Source: Candidatus Hungatella pullicola (GTDB taxonomy: Bacteria; Bacillota; Clostridia; Lachnospirales; Lachnospiraceae). From it: 64,000 nt of DNA. Of this stretch, positions 8,853-17,647 are shown in pieces. A program made the position numbers and the translations under genes. The DNA is taken from positions 104,166 to 168,165 of the forward strand of contig DXFU01000057.1 of assembly GCA_019114305.1 (NCBI GenBank). The letters run 5' to 3'. How positions within the stretch are numbered: the stretch's first letter is position 1; every line of letters starts with the position of its first letter. Below the pieces are notes generated by a model. That model was given only the letters and a program-made list of their open reading frames with translations. It searched no databases and was not told the DNA's origin.

Positions 8853-10562
8853 TTAAAACATCAGTCCACGGAACCGGTTGAAGCAGGCAAGAATTTCCTG
8901 TTTTCTGGGAAGGGCCAGGTTAATTGGCAGATACCCTTCCTCTCCCAGAGAGGCAAGCCCGTCTTTTCTTACTTTCTTTTCCAATTCATCAGCAATAACT
9001 GTCAGGCTTCTTTTTCCGTTAATCAGATGGCGGGAAGCGTATTTTACCATATATCCCAAAGCCGCAATCTGTTCAGAATCCGCAATCTGCTCCACAAACC
9101 GCAGATCAATCACCTCTTTGTCATACTGAAGGCTGTCTCTTCCCAGAACTTTCATCTTCACCCGATCATCTCTGCCCCCGGATTTTACAGCCTTTGGTAT
9201 CCGCAGATTCTCCTTTTTCTCAGCAGACAGAGATTCCACCTTCTGTCCATAGGCCTCGGCCGCCTTCTTTGCCTCAGCAGTTACCTCTTCCGGCACATAG
9301 CAATCCATTTGAATCACATGATCTGCCACATAAAAGTAGGAACCAGAGCTTCCTGCTACCAGAATGGTGGAAACCCCCAGCTGCTCATACAGCCCCCTGA
9401 TTTTTTCAATAAATGGAATAATCGGTTCTTTCTCTCTGTGAACTACCTGCTGCATCAGCTGATCTCTTATCATAAAGTTAGTAGCGCTGGTATCCTCATC
9501 TACCAAGAGCAGACGGCTTCCGCTTTCCAGGGCCTCAGCCACATTGGCGGCCTGAGATGTGCTTCCGCTGGCATCCTCAGTGCAGAAATGAACTGTATCT
9601 CTTTTATCAGGCAGATTTCGTATAAACATGGAAATATCCACCTGTTTTACGCTTCTTCCATCTTCCGCTCTCAGTTTTACCGCAGTGTTGTCTGTAATTA
9701 CAAACTCGCGGCCGTCGCCTTCAATATGATTGTACACTCCTGCTTCCAAAGCTTCCAGCAAAGTGGACTTTCCGTGATAACCGCCTCCCACAATCAAAGT
9801 AATTCCTTTGGGAATTCCCAGACCTTTTATTTTCCCACGATTGGGTAAGGTCAGTTCTACTTCCATGGACGCAGGGGAACGGAAAGGAACCGCAGACTTC
9901 ATGGGAAGACTGGACACTCCTGATTTTCTGGGAAGAACAGCTCCATTGGCCACAAAGGCCGCAAGCCCCATCTGAGGCAGAGCGCATCTCACTGCCTCCT
10001 GATCCTGTGCCAGTTTCCTCACTCTCTCAACCATTTCCTTTTCCTGCAGCCCGTATTTGCCGTACATACAGGTTTTTGCCGCACAGACAGGAAGAAATTC
10101 AAACAGGATCTTAATCAGTTCTCCGGATTGAATGGTTCTGCCAAAAGCAGGAAATCCAGCCTCCATCCGGATTATCAGACTTCCATCCTCAGGATTGATG
10201 GTACAGGCAGTGCGCTCTAAAATTTCCTGCCCGGGACGGCTTACAGCCAGCAGACCGCTTTTTCCCGACCCTTTGGCCTTAAAATTAAACTGCTCAATTT
10301 CCTGAGAAAATTTTCTAAGAAGATGGTCCTGAAGAGCGATTCTTTTGTGATACTGATTGTAGGATTCCACGGGAAATCCCGCTCTTTTTCCTTCTACGTG
10401 GATGCTCACTTTAGAAGGCGAGGCAAAAGGATCCCCCTGGACGTGATCAATGGAAAGGATATATTCGGGAAATCTGTACTGCCCTTTGGCCCCCTTATAA
10501 GCGGGGTATCCTTTTCTGTCTATGGACTGCAGGAACTGTCTTAAATCCTGAGATGATTTCAT
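8853..10562 (-). CDS. ABC-class P-loop ATPase (COG3044 type)
   Basis: Predicted ATPase of the ABC class, known as a conserved family without a firm role. The Walker A motif is GGGYHGKSTLLEAL around residue 260, and LLLVDEDTSATNFMIRDQLM is the Walker B with the following glutamate. There are no membrane segments, so it is not a simple transporter subunit. The start MKSSQDLRQFL at 10562 is chosen because AAGGAGG lies eight bases upstream; a longer ORF would overlap the AraC gene ahead. 569 residues matches the family. It follows the AraC gene by 19 bases and is probably in one operon with it. Confidence 0.88.
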   Translation of the reverse strand: MKSSQDLRQFLQSIDRKGYPAYKGAKGQYRFPEYILSIDHVQGDPFASPSKVSIHVEGKRAGFPVESYNQYHKRIALQDHLLRKFSQEIEQFNFKAKGSGKSGLLAVSRPGQEILERTACTINPEDGSLIIRMEAGFPAFGRTIQSGELIKILFEFLPVCAAKTCMYGKYGLQEKEMVERVRKLAQDQEAVRCALPQMGLAAFVANGAVLPRKSGVSSLPMKSAVPFRSPASMEVELTLPNRGKIKGLGIPKGITLIVGGGYHGKSTLLEALEAGVYNHIEGDGREFVITDNTAVKLRAEDGRSVKQVDISMFIRNLPDKRDTVHFCTEDASGSTSQAANVAEALESGSRLLLVDEDTSATNFMIRDQLMQQVVHREKEPIIPFIEKIRGLYEQLGVSTILVAGSSGSYFYVADHVIQMDCYVPEEVTAEAKKAAEAYGQKVESLSAEKKENLRIPKAVKSGGRDDRVKMKVLGRDSLQYDKEVIDLRFVEQIADSEQIAALGYMVKYASRHLINGKRSLTVIADELEKKVRKDGLASLGEEGYLPINLALPRKQEILACFNRFRGLMF

Positions 10563-10581
10563 ATTTTTTCCTCCTTCATGT

Positions 10582-11469
10582 TTACCATAATTCCGGCTGC
10601 TGTCCCTTCTGTTCTTTGCCGGATTTAACTGTATTCTTTCTCCATTGAGAGGGAGAAACTCCATATATCGTTTTAAAGGCCCGGGAAAAACGAAGCTGAT
10701 CTGAATACCCTACGGTCTTTCCAATATCCCCCACGGACATCTGGGTCATCAAAAGAAGCTGAGAGGCCTTTGACATTCGGTAATTCATCAGAAGCTGCTG
10801 AGGGCTCATGCCAATGTGCCGCTTCATAATCCTGCTTAAGTATCCCCGGCTGATATTGCAGAAATCAGCCATATCCTCCACGGTAATGCTGTTATGAAAG
10901 TTCTGTTCTATAAAATGCACCGCTTCCTTAATGTAAGTATCCGTCAGCCGCTCTCCGTACACATTCCGCTTTCCCTGGGAAGAGCGGATCATATAATCCA
11001 TGCACCGATACAGCTCCCCCATAAGTCCAAAATGAGTGGTTTCTTCCTGGTGGAAGGTAAGATTCAACATAGTTTCCTTAAGTTTATTGGATAAATTCCT
11101 GTCTGAAGAACGGTAAATAGGATTTTCAATGCTCAGATTACAGTTCATAAGAATCTCCTCCACTCTCACTCCGTCAAATTCGATCCAGGTATACTCCCAG
11201 GGATGATCCTTGTCCGCATAATAAGTGGTATTCTGATGGGGAAAAATAAGAAATCCCTGACCGCTGAGCACCCGAAAGGTTCTGTCCCTCCCCTTGCCAT
11301 CGGCCGCCACTAAAGTTCCGCTTCCTGAAATCACATAATGAAAGAGATAATGGTTTCTCACATAGGGCCCAAAAGAAGATAATGGAGTACACGGTTCGTA
11401 TCCGTATTGATAAAGGCAGAGGTCAATATAGTATGGGTTGGGAAAAAGCTGAAATTTTGTCTGTTTCAT
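10582..11469 (-). CDS. AraC family regulator, MsmR/RafR-like
   Basis: Transcription regulator with an N-terminal cupin-like sugar-sensing domain (HYVISGSGTLVA, FLIFPHQNTTYY) and a C-terminal double helix-turn-helix (ITVEDMADFCNISRGYLSRIMKRHIGMSP, then VGDIGKTVGYSDQLRFSRAFKTIYGVSPSQW). It is divergent from the GH36 alpha-galactosidase across ~215 bases, the usual layout for regulators of raffinose or melibiose use. GGAGG precedes the ATG. The ABC-class ATPase follows in the same direction. Confidence 0.92.
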   Translation of the reverse strand: MKQTKFQLFPNPYYIDLCLYQYGYEPCTPLSSFGPYVRNHYLFHYVISGSGTLVAADGKGRDRTFRVLSGQGFLIFPHQNTTYYADKDHPWEYTWIEFDGVRVEEILMNCNLSIENPIYRSSDRNLSNKLKETMLNLTFHQEETTHFGLMGELYRCMDYMIRSSQGKRNVYGERLTDTYIKEAVHFIEQNFHNSITVEDMADFCNISRGYLSRIMKRHIGMSPQQLLMNYRMSKASQLLLMTQMSVGDIGKTVGYSDQLRFSRAFKTIYGVSPSQWRKNTVKSGKEQKGQQPELW

Positions 11470-11491
11470 GGTGCCAAACCTCCTTCCTCCC

Positions 11492-11521
11492 AGTATATAT
11501 CAAAATGTAATCTTATATCAA
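11492..11521 (-). promoter_or_regulatory. Predicted promoter of the AraC/ATPase unit
   Basis: TTGATA and TATACT on the minus strand with an 18-base spacer. On the plus strand, TATAAT at 11596-11601 suits the alpha-galactosidase but has no recognisable -35, as expected of an activator-dependent promoter. Confidence 0.4.
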
Positions 11522-11686
11522 TTAGAAACTTAAAAAGTTACAAAATGGTATAGAATCGGAGCCATTACCGCATATATGACCGGTCTCAAATCTCTTATAA
11601 TTCTACTATAGCCCGCCGTTCTTTTCTCAAAGCGGCACAGCCGCTTCCGGGCGCATGATAATTTTATATCAGCAGGAGGAAATAAA

Positions 11687-13870
11687 ATGAGAAGCAGAGA
11701 TATTACAGAATACATTACGCTCCAAACCAAAAACACTACATACCAAATTGGAATTTCCTCTTTGGGATTCCTGTTCCATCTCTATTACGGGCCTAAAACG
11801 GAGGGAAAAGCGGATTACCTTCTCACAGGCCGTGACAGAGGATTCAGCCCTAACCCCTACGAAAAAAAGGAGGACAGAACCTATTCCCTGGATGCGCTTC
11901 CTATGGAATATCCCTCCTATGGAAACGGCGATTTCCGAAGTCCCGCCTTTAACTTAAGAACTTCCATGGGCGTCTTCGGTGCCGATCTGCGTTACCGCTC
12001 CCACCGCCGCACAGAGGGCAAATACTCAATCCCCGGACTTCCAGCCGTTTACGCCTCAGCTCAGGACAGCTATACGGTAGAAATCTTTCTGGAAGATGAA
12101 ACAGCCCAAGTAAGCGTTGTATTAAAATATGGAGTTCTTCCCGACCTTGATGTCATTACAAGAAGCGTGTCCGTCACCAACACCGGCAGGGAGACCATCT
12201 ATATAAACAAAATATACAGTGCCTCCCTGGATTTTCTCACAGGCGGCTTTGACCTTCTCCATTTCTATGGCCGTCACGCCATGGAACGGAATCTGGAGCG
12301 ATTTCCGATTCTATTTGGAAATCAAAGCTTTGGAAGCCGCAGAGGAACTTCCAGCCACCAGCACAATCCTTTTTTCATTCTGGCGGAGTCGGATACTACA
12401 GAGGATTTTGGAAGCTGTTACGGTATGTCTCTTCTGTACAGCGGCAATTTCCGGATGGAAGCAGAAAAGGACCAGTATGGACAGACAAGAATTCAAATAG
12501 GCCTTTCCGATGAAATGTTTGACTACCCTCTGATGCCAAAAGAAGAGTTCCACTCCCCGGAAGCAGCCATGGCCTACAGCGGCAGGGGACTGGCCCACCT
12601 GTCCCACATTTATCACAAACTGATTCGCCGCCACGTATGCCGCGGAAAATACAGAGACTGCCGCAGGCCTGTTCTTATTAACAACTGGGAAGCCACCTAT
12701 ATGGATTTTGACGGAGACCGGCTGATTGAAATTGCCAGGCAGGCTGCTGAACTTGGAGTAGAAATGTTTGTACTGGATGACGGCTGGTTTGGAGAACGAA
12801 ACTCCGACAATGCCGGCTTGGGAGACTGGTATGTCAATGAAGACAAGCTGAAAGGGCCTCTCTCCCGCATTTCCCAGGCAGTACACCAAATGGGCATGAA
12901 ATTTGGTCTGTGGATTGAACCGGAAATGGTCAATGAGGACAGCCAGCTGTATCGGGAACATCCGGACTGGGCATTGGTGGTTCCCGGCCGGAAGCCGGTT
13001 ATGGGAAGGAACCAGCTTGTCCTGGATTTTTCCAGGGAAGAAGTGGCTGACCATATTTTTTCTATGATCTGTAAGGTTTTGGACAGTGCTGAAATTGAAT
13101 ACATCAAAATGGATATGAACCGCAGCATCTGCAACGTGTACACAGCCACGGAAGGATTTCAGAACTACGGGCAGATTATGCACCGGTATATGTTAGGGGT
13201 TTACCGCTTTCTGGACAAGCTGACAACCCGTTATCCTGACCTGCTCATAGAAGGCTGCAGCGGCGGCGGCGGACGTTTTGACGCAGGCATGCTCTACTAC
13301 ACCCCTCAGATCTGGTGCAGCGACAATACAGATGCCATTGACAGAATCCGGATTCAGCACGGGACCTCTTTCGGTTATCCAATCAGCGCCGTAGGCTCTC
13401 ATGTCTCCGCTGTTCCTAATCATCAAACCGGCCGGATTACTCCTTTCCGCACCAGAGCCGTTGTAGCTATGGCGGGAAGCTTCGGTTATGAACTGGACTT
13501 AAACAGAATCTCCCCTCAGGAAAAAGAGGAGGTATCCAGACAGATTGAGGATTATAAAAAATACTGGGATCTGATTCAAAATGGTTTGTACTACCGTCTC
13601 CACAATCCGGAAACGGACAAGGAGGCAGCCGCCTGGGAGTTTTTGTCAGAGGACCGGAAGCGGGTTCTGTTAAATATTGTCTCCCTGGACACCCACGGCA
13701 ACAGCCCGGTTACCTACATTCGCCTCAAAGGCCTTGATCCAGACAAAATTTACCATCTGGAGGGAGAAAACAGCTCTTACCCCGGCGCCATTCTCATGCA
13801 GGCAGGAATCCCAGTTCCCGCAGAACTGTCTGAGTATAAGGCATGGCAGTATTCCTTTCTTAGGGAGTAA
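11687..13870 (+). CDS. Alpha-galactosidase, GH36
   Basis: Releases alpha-1,6-linked galactose from raffinose-family sugars, in the cytoplasm (no signal peptide). GH36 layout is clear: an N-terminal beta-sandwich, then the barrel with FVLDDGWFGERN, GLWIEPEMVN, the nucleophile aspartate in EYIKMDMNR (about residue 476), LIEGCSGGGGRFD, and the acid/base aspartate in IWCSDNTDAIDRI (about residue 548). 727 residues is typical of the tetrameric bacterial enzymes. GGAGG precedes the ATG. Expression is probably controlled by the divergent AraC regulator. Confidence 0.95.
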   Translation: MRSRDITEYITLQTKNTTYQIGISSLGFLFHLYYGPKTEGKADYLLTGRDRGFSPNPYEKKEDRTYSLDALPMEYPSYGNGDFRSPAFNLRTSMGVFGADLRYRSHRRTEGKYSIPGLPAVYASAQDSYTVEIFLEDETAQVSVVLKYGVLPDLDVITRSVSVTNTGRETIYINKIYSASLDFLTGGFDLLHFYGRHAMERNLERFPILFGNQSFGSRRGTSSHQHNPFFILAESDTTEDFGSCYGMSLLYSGNFRMEAEKDQYGQTRIQIGLSDEMFDYPLMPKEEFHSPEAAMAYSGRGLAHLSHIYHKLIRRHVCRGKYRDCRRPVLINNWEATYMDFDGDRLIEIARQAAELGVEMFVLDDGWFGERNSDNAGLGDWYVNEDKLKGPLSRISQAVHQMGMKFGLWIEPEMVNEDSQLYREHPDWALVVPGRKPVMGRNQLVLDFSREEVADHIFSMICKVLDSAEIEYIKMDMNRSICNVYTATEGFQNYGQIMHRYMLGVYRFLDKLTTRYPDLLIEGCSGGGGRFDAGMLYYTPQIWCSDNTDAIDRIRIQHGTSFGYPISAVGSHVSAVPNHQTGRITPFRTRAVVAMAGSFGYELDLNRISPQEKEEVSRQIEDYKKYWDLIQNGLYYRLHNPETDKEAAAWEFLSEDRKRVLLNIVSLDTHGNSPVTYIRLKGLDPDKIYHLEGENSSYPGAILMQAGIPVPAELSEYKAWQYSFLRE

Positions 13871-13891
13871 GCCCGGTCTGCGCCTTACAGC

Positions 13892-13937
13892 AAAAACAGG
13901 GCAGCGAAAAACTTGTGATTTTGGGCTGTCCTGTTTT
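13892..13937 (+). terminator. Terminator after alpha-galactosidase
   Basis: AAAACAGG and CCTGTTTT arms, with further pairing inside, end in a run of four T. It lies 22 bases beyond the stop codon. Confidence 0.65.
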
Positions 13938-14027
13938 ATGAAAGCTTTAATAAAACAGCAGCCAGGATCTTGGTGTGCTCCCTGTCAAGAGGACACCAGC
14001 TTCTCAGCTGCCGGATTTCTATTTTCT

Positions 14028-15053
14028 CTATTGAATAAACATAGCGTCTCCAAAACTGAAAAAGCGGTACCTTTCCTTAATCGCCTGGTTATAGGCATTC
14101 AGCACATGCTCTCTTCCCGCCAAAGCGGACACCAGCATAACCAGTGTAGATTCAGGCAGATGAAAATTGGTAATAAGGCAGTCCAGGATTTTAAACTCAT
14201 ATCCCGGATAGATAAAAATATCCGTCCAGCCGCTTCCCGCCTTAAGAATTCCCTCCGGTGTAGAGGCGGACTCTATGGTGCGGCAGCTGGTAGTTCCCAC
14301 ACAGATCACCCGGCCGCCGTTCTTCTTGGCATCATTGATCTTTTTGGCCTCCTCTTCCTCCACCACATAAAACTCGGAGTGCATATGGTGATCTTCAATT
14401 TCATCTACCTTTACAGGCCGGAAAGTGCCAAGTCCAACGTGAAGGGTTACATGGGCAATGGAAACGCCCATATCCTGGATTTCCTTTAAAAGCTCCCTGG
14501 TAAAATGGAGTCCCGCCGTAGGAGCCGCCGCAGAACCTTCATGCTTGGCGTATACGGTCTGGTAACGGTTCTTATCCTTCAGCTGGTGCGTGATATAGGG
14601 CGGAAGAGGCATCTGCCCCAGTTTATCCAGAATCTCCTCAAAAATACCGTCGTAGGAAAACTGAATCAGTCTGTTTCCTTCCTCTACAATATCCACTACT
14701 GTTCCCGTTAAAAGGCCTTCTCCAAAAGAAATTACCGTTCCGATTTTTGCTTTTTTCCCCGGTTTTACCAATGTCTCCCAGATATCATTTTCTCTCCTCT
14801 TTAAAAGAAGAATCTCTATCTTGGCGTCCGTCCCCTCTTTCACGCCGAACAGGCGGGCAGGAATTACCTTTGTATCATTGATGACCAGACAGTCTCCCTT
14901 TTTTAAATAGGATAAAATATCCCGGAATTTTTTATGTTCTATGTCTCCTGTCTCCTTGTCCAGAACCAAAAGCCTGGACCCAGACCGATCCTCCAAAGGA
15001 TCCTGAGCAATCAGCTCCTGAGGCAGGTCAAAATAAAAATCCTTTACATTCAT
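14028..15053 (-). CDS. queA: tRNA preQ1 ribosyltransferase-isomerase QueA
   Basis: Uses S-adenosylmethionine to turn preQ1 at tRNA position 34 into epoxyqueuosine. Family features are [19 protein letters not shown] at the start, [18 protein letters not shown] and [15 protein letters not shown] near the end. The start at 15053 has AAGGAG eight bases upstream and gives 341 residues, the standard length. It follows a membrane-anchored protein gene by ten bases. No other queuosine gene is in the window. Confidence 0.96.
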   Translation of the reverse strand: MNVKDFYFDLPQELIAQDPLEDRSGSRLLVLDKETGDIEHKKFRDILSYLKKGDCLVINDTKVIPARLFGVKEGTDAKIEILLLKRRENDIWETLVKPGKKAKIGTVISFGEGLLTGTVVDIVEEGNRLIQFSYDGIFEEILDKLGQMPLPPYITHQLKDKNRYQTVYAKHEGSAAAPTAGLHFTRELLKEIQDMGVSIAHVTLHVGLGTFRPVKVDEIEDHHMHSEFYVVEEEEAKKINDAKKNGGRVICVGTTSCRTIESASTPEGILKAGSGWTDIFIYPGYEFKILDCLITNFHLPESTLVMLVSALAGREHVLNAYNQAIKERYRFFSFGDAMFIQ

Positions 15054-15063
15054 GGCAGTCTCC

Positions 15064-15900
15064 TTATGCTTCTCCTGTATTCTCTTCTGTACTTTCTTCT
15101 GCATCTGCAGATGGCTCACCGGCTTCTTCCTGTTCCGTCTCCACAGAAACTTCCGTCTGAGTTTCTTCCTCAGGCATCAGCTCATTGTATACAGCCAGCA
15201 GATTCTCGTCTGTCTCCAGTGCCTCTCTCAGGCCATTGTTAACCTCCAAAGCCATCTTTTGTACCTGACTGCTGAGGCTCAGCTCATTGATGAGATTTTG
15301 CTCCCCTTCTTCCGGCACGGCTGCCAGATTCCAGGTTCCGTCTCCATTGGAACGGGCGTAAGCGGCCACAAGAGCCGGAACCAAAGTATCCGCCTGACGA
15401 AACTTAACCTGGAACCGGGCGAAAACCACATAATCCCCCTCTTCCAGTCCCGGAGCCGTATAGCATTCCAGGTCGTAATAATCCTGATAATAAGCCGACT
15501 CCTTCAGAAGACGGTTTCTCTCATTGTAAAGCTCTGTCTGAGTACAGGTATCCCCATAAACCTCCTGAAGCTTCAAAAGGTCACATTCCTTCCGGCCGGT
15601 GAAATACTTGTCCATAAGATCATGGATCTTTGGCACAGCCTCTCTCTCCAGAACCGTCTCCTCCTGATTTTCCCATAAAACAGTGTCCTCGGCCGCCTCT
15701 CCTTCCAGAGTCTCTGTCTCAGAGTTCTCCATCTGAACAGCAGCCTGGGAAGGCTGATTCTGCCCGCCGGCTCCTGGATCAACAGCCAGTATAATCACAA
15801 TTAAAACCAGGGCCCCAAAGGGAAGCGCCCCGAATTTTATTCCATCTGTCCAATTTTTTTCCCTTAACCACTGCCTCCACTTATCTGGCAGCTCTTTCAT
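15064..15900 (-). CDS. Single-pass membrane-anchored acidic protein, unknown
   Basis: Not recognised by name. The first ~23 residues are basic ([11 protein letters not shown]), followed by one membrane segment ([18 protein letters not shown]) and a long extracytoplasmic part. The middle (~residues 75-210) looks like a small folded domain of the NTF2-like or SnoaL size, with [28 protein letters not shown] and [12 protein letters not shown]. The last ~35 residues are low-complexity Glu/Thr/Ser. ATG at 15900 has GGAGG upstream. It is probably co-transcribed with queA. Confidence 0.75.
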   Translation of the reverse strand: MKELPDKWRQWLREKNWTDGIKFGALPFGALVLIVIILAVDPGAGGQNQPSQAAVQMENSETETLEGEAAEDTVLWENQEETVLEREAVPKIHDLMDKYFTGRKECDLLKLQEVYGDTCTQTELYNERNRLLKESAYYQDYYDLECYTAPGLEEGDYVVFARFQVKFRQADTLVPALVAAYARSNGDGTWNLAAVPEEGEQNLINELSLSSQVQKMALEVNNGLREALETDENLLAVYNELMPEEETQTEVSVETEQEEAGEPSADAEESTEENTGEA

Positions 15901-15973
15901 ATGATCCACCTCCATGGGTATAGGTCTCGCTTTATTCTAGCAAATAGGGACGTAAAAAGCAATAAAAATAGAC

Positions 15974-16002
15974 TTGCATTTTTGTGGAAAGTATAGTAGT
16001 AT
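15974..16002 (+). promoter_or_regulatory. Predicted promoter of tRNA-Arg
   Basis: TTGCAT and TAGTAT with a 17-base spacer place the start of transcription a few bases before the mature tRNA. Confidence 0.5.
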
Positions 16003-16011
16003 ATAAAAGAT

Positions 16012-16083
16012 GCATCTGTAGCTCAGTGGATAGAGCAGTGGCCTCCGGAGCCGCGTGCGTAGGTTCGATTCCTATCAGATGCA
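16012..16083 (+). tRNA. tRNA-Arg (anticodon CCG)
   Basis: A full cloverleaf can be folded: acceptor GCATCTG with CAGATGC, D arm GCTC/GAGC, anticodon stem GTGGC/GCCGC with loop CTCCGGA (anticodon CCG, reading CGG), and T arm GTAGG/CCTAT with loop TTCGATT. The discriminator is A, and the CCA end is not encoded. It is a single isolated tRNA gene. Confidence 0.95.
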
Positions 16084-16098
16084 TTTTTTATTTTAAAA

Positions 16099-16168
16099 AA
16101 GGAAAAGCCTTATTTAGCGGTATAAAATCATTTGATGCGACAATGACCGCGAAATAAGGCTTTTCCTT
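16099..16168 (-). terminator. Long inverted repeat ending rlmH and facing tRNA-Arg
   Basis: Two 23-base arms match except for one base, around a 24-base loop. The arm on the rlmH side includes the rlmH stop codon. On the minus strand the hairpin is followed by a T-rich stretch. It probably ends the rlmH unit and may also stop transcription from the tRNA side. Confidence 0.7.
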
Positions 16169-16646
16169 ATTTGTGATAAGGCTGGTTAGTCAGGATTCGA
16201 TAGCTTCTGTAAATCTGTTCCAGCAAAATAACCCGCATCAGCTGATGGGGAAATGTCATTTTAGAAAAACTCAGCTGGTAATCCGCCCTCCTAAGCACCT
16301 GATCAGACAATCCCAGAGAACCTCCAATGATAAACACCACCTGGCTTACTCCGCCTACAGCCAGGGAATCCACCTTTTTGGCCAGCTCCACAGAGTCCAG
16401 CATTTTACCCTGAATAGCAAGGGCGATCACATAAGCTCCATCCCTAATGTTGGACAGAATCCGCTCCCCTTCTTTCTCCTTAATCTGCCTTTCCAGAGCC
16501 TGACCGGCGCCGTCTGGAGTCTTCTCGTCAGCTACCTGAATGATCTCCAGACGGCAGTATCGGTTCAGTCTTTTTTTGTACTCATCAATGGCGTCATTGT
16601 AAAATTTTTCTTTTATTTTTCCCACTGTAATCAAGGTGATTTTCAT
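16167..16646 (-). CDS. rlmH: 23S rRNA pseudouridine1915 N3-methyltransferase RlmH
   Basis: SPOUT methyltransferase acting on pseudouridine 1915 of 23S rRNA in 70S ribosomes. The start MKITLITVGKIKEKFY, the glycine-rich FIIGGSLGLSD that forms the knot, and the end PHQLMRVILLEQIYRSYRI are diagnostic. 159 residues is exact for the family. The ATG at 16646 overlaps the stop of the upstream esterase gene by four bases, so an upstream extension of the ORF is not real. Confidence 0.97.
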   Translation of the reverse strand: MKITLITVGKIKEKFYNDAIDEYKKRLNRYCRLEIIQVADEKTPDGAGQALERQIKEKEGERILSNIRDGAYVIALAIQGKMLDSVELAKKVDSLAVGGVSQVVFIIGGSLGLSDQVLRRADYQLSFSKMTFPHQLMRVILLEQIYRSYRILTNQPYHK

Positions 16647-17620
16647 TTTCTTCTTTTTCTCCTGGATTTTACTCTTCTCACCGGCTCTCCATCCAGCCTT
16701 CGGCGAATTCCGTACACAATGCGAAGGAACTCCTCCGCCTCCTTCCACGCCTCCTGACTTTCCGGAATCAGATCCAGGGCCATCTGGAACACGTGGAACA
16801 TCCCCTCATAGACAGACACTCTCCTCTTAACTCCCGCCTCCTTCATTTTCCCGGCGGCTGCAAGGGTATCGCTTAAAAGCACTTCATAGCTTCCCACCTG
16901 AAAAAGAGCAGGGGGAAAGCCGTGAAACTGGCCAAACATGGGGGATATATATGGATTTTTCGGATCCTCCTGACCGATATAGGAGGAATGAAACAGCATA
17001 TTGTCCCTGGAATTTCCAAAAAGAGGATCCAAATGGTAATTCTCTTCGTAACTCTCTCCGCTGTTGGTCAGATCCGTCCACGGGGACATCAGAATAAATC
17101 CCGCCGGCATAGGATAGCCGTGGTCTCTCAGGTACAGACCCAAAGCCAGGCTTAAGCCTCCTCCGGCTGAGTCCCCCGCTATGACAACATTCCTCGGCTG
17201 ATATCCCTTTTCCTCCAAGAGCCACATATAAGCCGCCAGGGCGTCTTCCAGGGCAGCGGGATATGGATGTTCCGGCGCAACCCGGTAATCCACTGTCAGC
17301 ACATCACCGCCGTAGCTGATTTTTGAATACCGCACAGCAAACCTGCGGTAAATATTCTTCATAGGACCGATATAGCCGCCGCCGTGAAGCTGAAGAATAA
17401 CTCTTCCTGTGAATATGCCCTCAGGCTGAAGGAATTCCATGGAAAATTCTTCCATCTCAATGATTTCATAGCCATATCCGGGAGGACAGATCCAGGCAGG
17501 CTCCACTGGATTCCTTCTCAGCTGACCGCTTTGTATGGGCTGCTTCAAAGATGTCTCCATCACATTTTTCATCATGTCCCGCACCAGGTTGCCCCGGACG
17601 CTTATCTTTTTCTCTCCCAT
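16643..17620 (-). CDS. Alpha/beta-hydrolase esterase, HSL family
   Basis: Carboxylesterase of the hormone-sensitive-lipase type. The oxyanion motif is LQLHGGGYIGPMK (about residue 78), the nucleophile is in GDSAGGGLSLALG (about residue 150), and the catalytic histidine is in GMFHVFQM near residue 280. No signal peptide, so cytoplasmic. 325 residues is normal. It lies 27 bases after the DUF6320-type acyltransferase-like gene and overlaps rlmH. The substrate is unknown; an acyl transfer/hydrolysis pair with its neighbour is an inference. Confidence 0.9.
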   Translation of the reverse strand: MGEKKISVRGNLVRDMMKNVMETSLKQPIQSGQLRRNPVEPAWICPPGYGYEIIEMEEFSMEFLQPEGIFTGRVILQLHGGGYIGPMKNIYRRFAVRYSKISYGGDVLTVDYRVAPEHPYPAALEDALAAYMWLLEEKGYQPRNVVIAGDSAGGGLSLALGLYLRDHGYPMPAGFILMSPWTDLTNSGESYEENYHLDPLFGNSRDNMLFHSSYIGQEDPKNPYISPMFGQFHGFPPALFQVGSYEVLLSDTLAAAGKMKEAGVKRRVSVYEGMFHVFQMALDLIPESQEAWKEAEEFLRIVYGIRRRLDGEPVRRVKSRRKRRK

Positions 17621-17647
17621 ATAACCTCCTGAATCTGTAAATAGAAT

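Noticed and set aside
8778..9848. 356-codon plus-strand ORF opposite the ABC-class ATPase
   Set aside because: Wholly antisense to a well supported gene with Walker motifs; no ribosome site, and its protein resembles no family.
12311..13183. 290-codon minus-strand ORF inside the alpha-galactosidase
   Set aside because: Shadow of the GH36 coding sequence; composition shows no real protein pattern.
13677..14489. 270-codon plus-strand ORF spanning the end of the galactosidase and queA
   Set aside because: Overlaps both real genes and the terminator between them.
16099..16168. Long inverted repeat by tRNA-Arg as a small mobile element or attachment site
   Set aside because: No target duplication or integrase, and no copy of the tRNA end nearby; its position at the rlmH stop fits a terminator.
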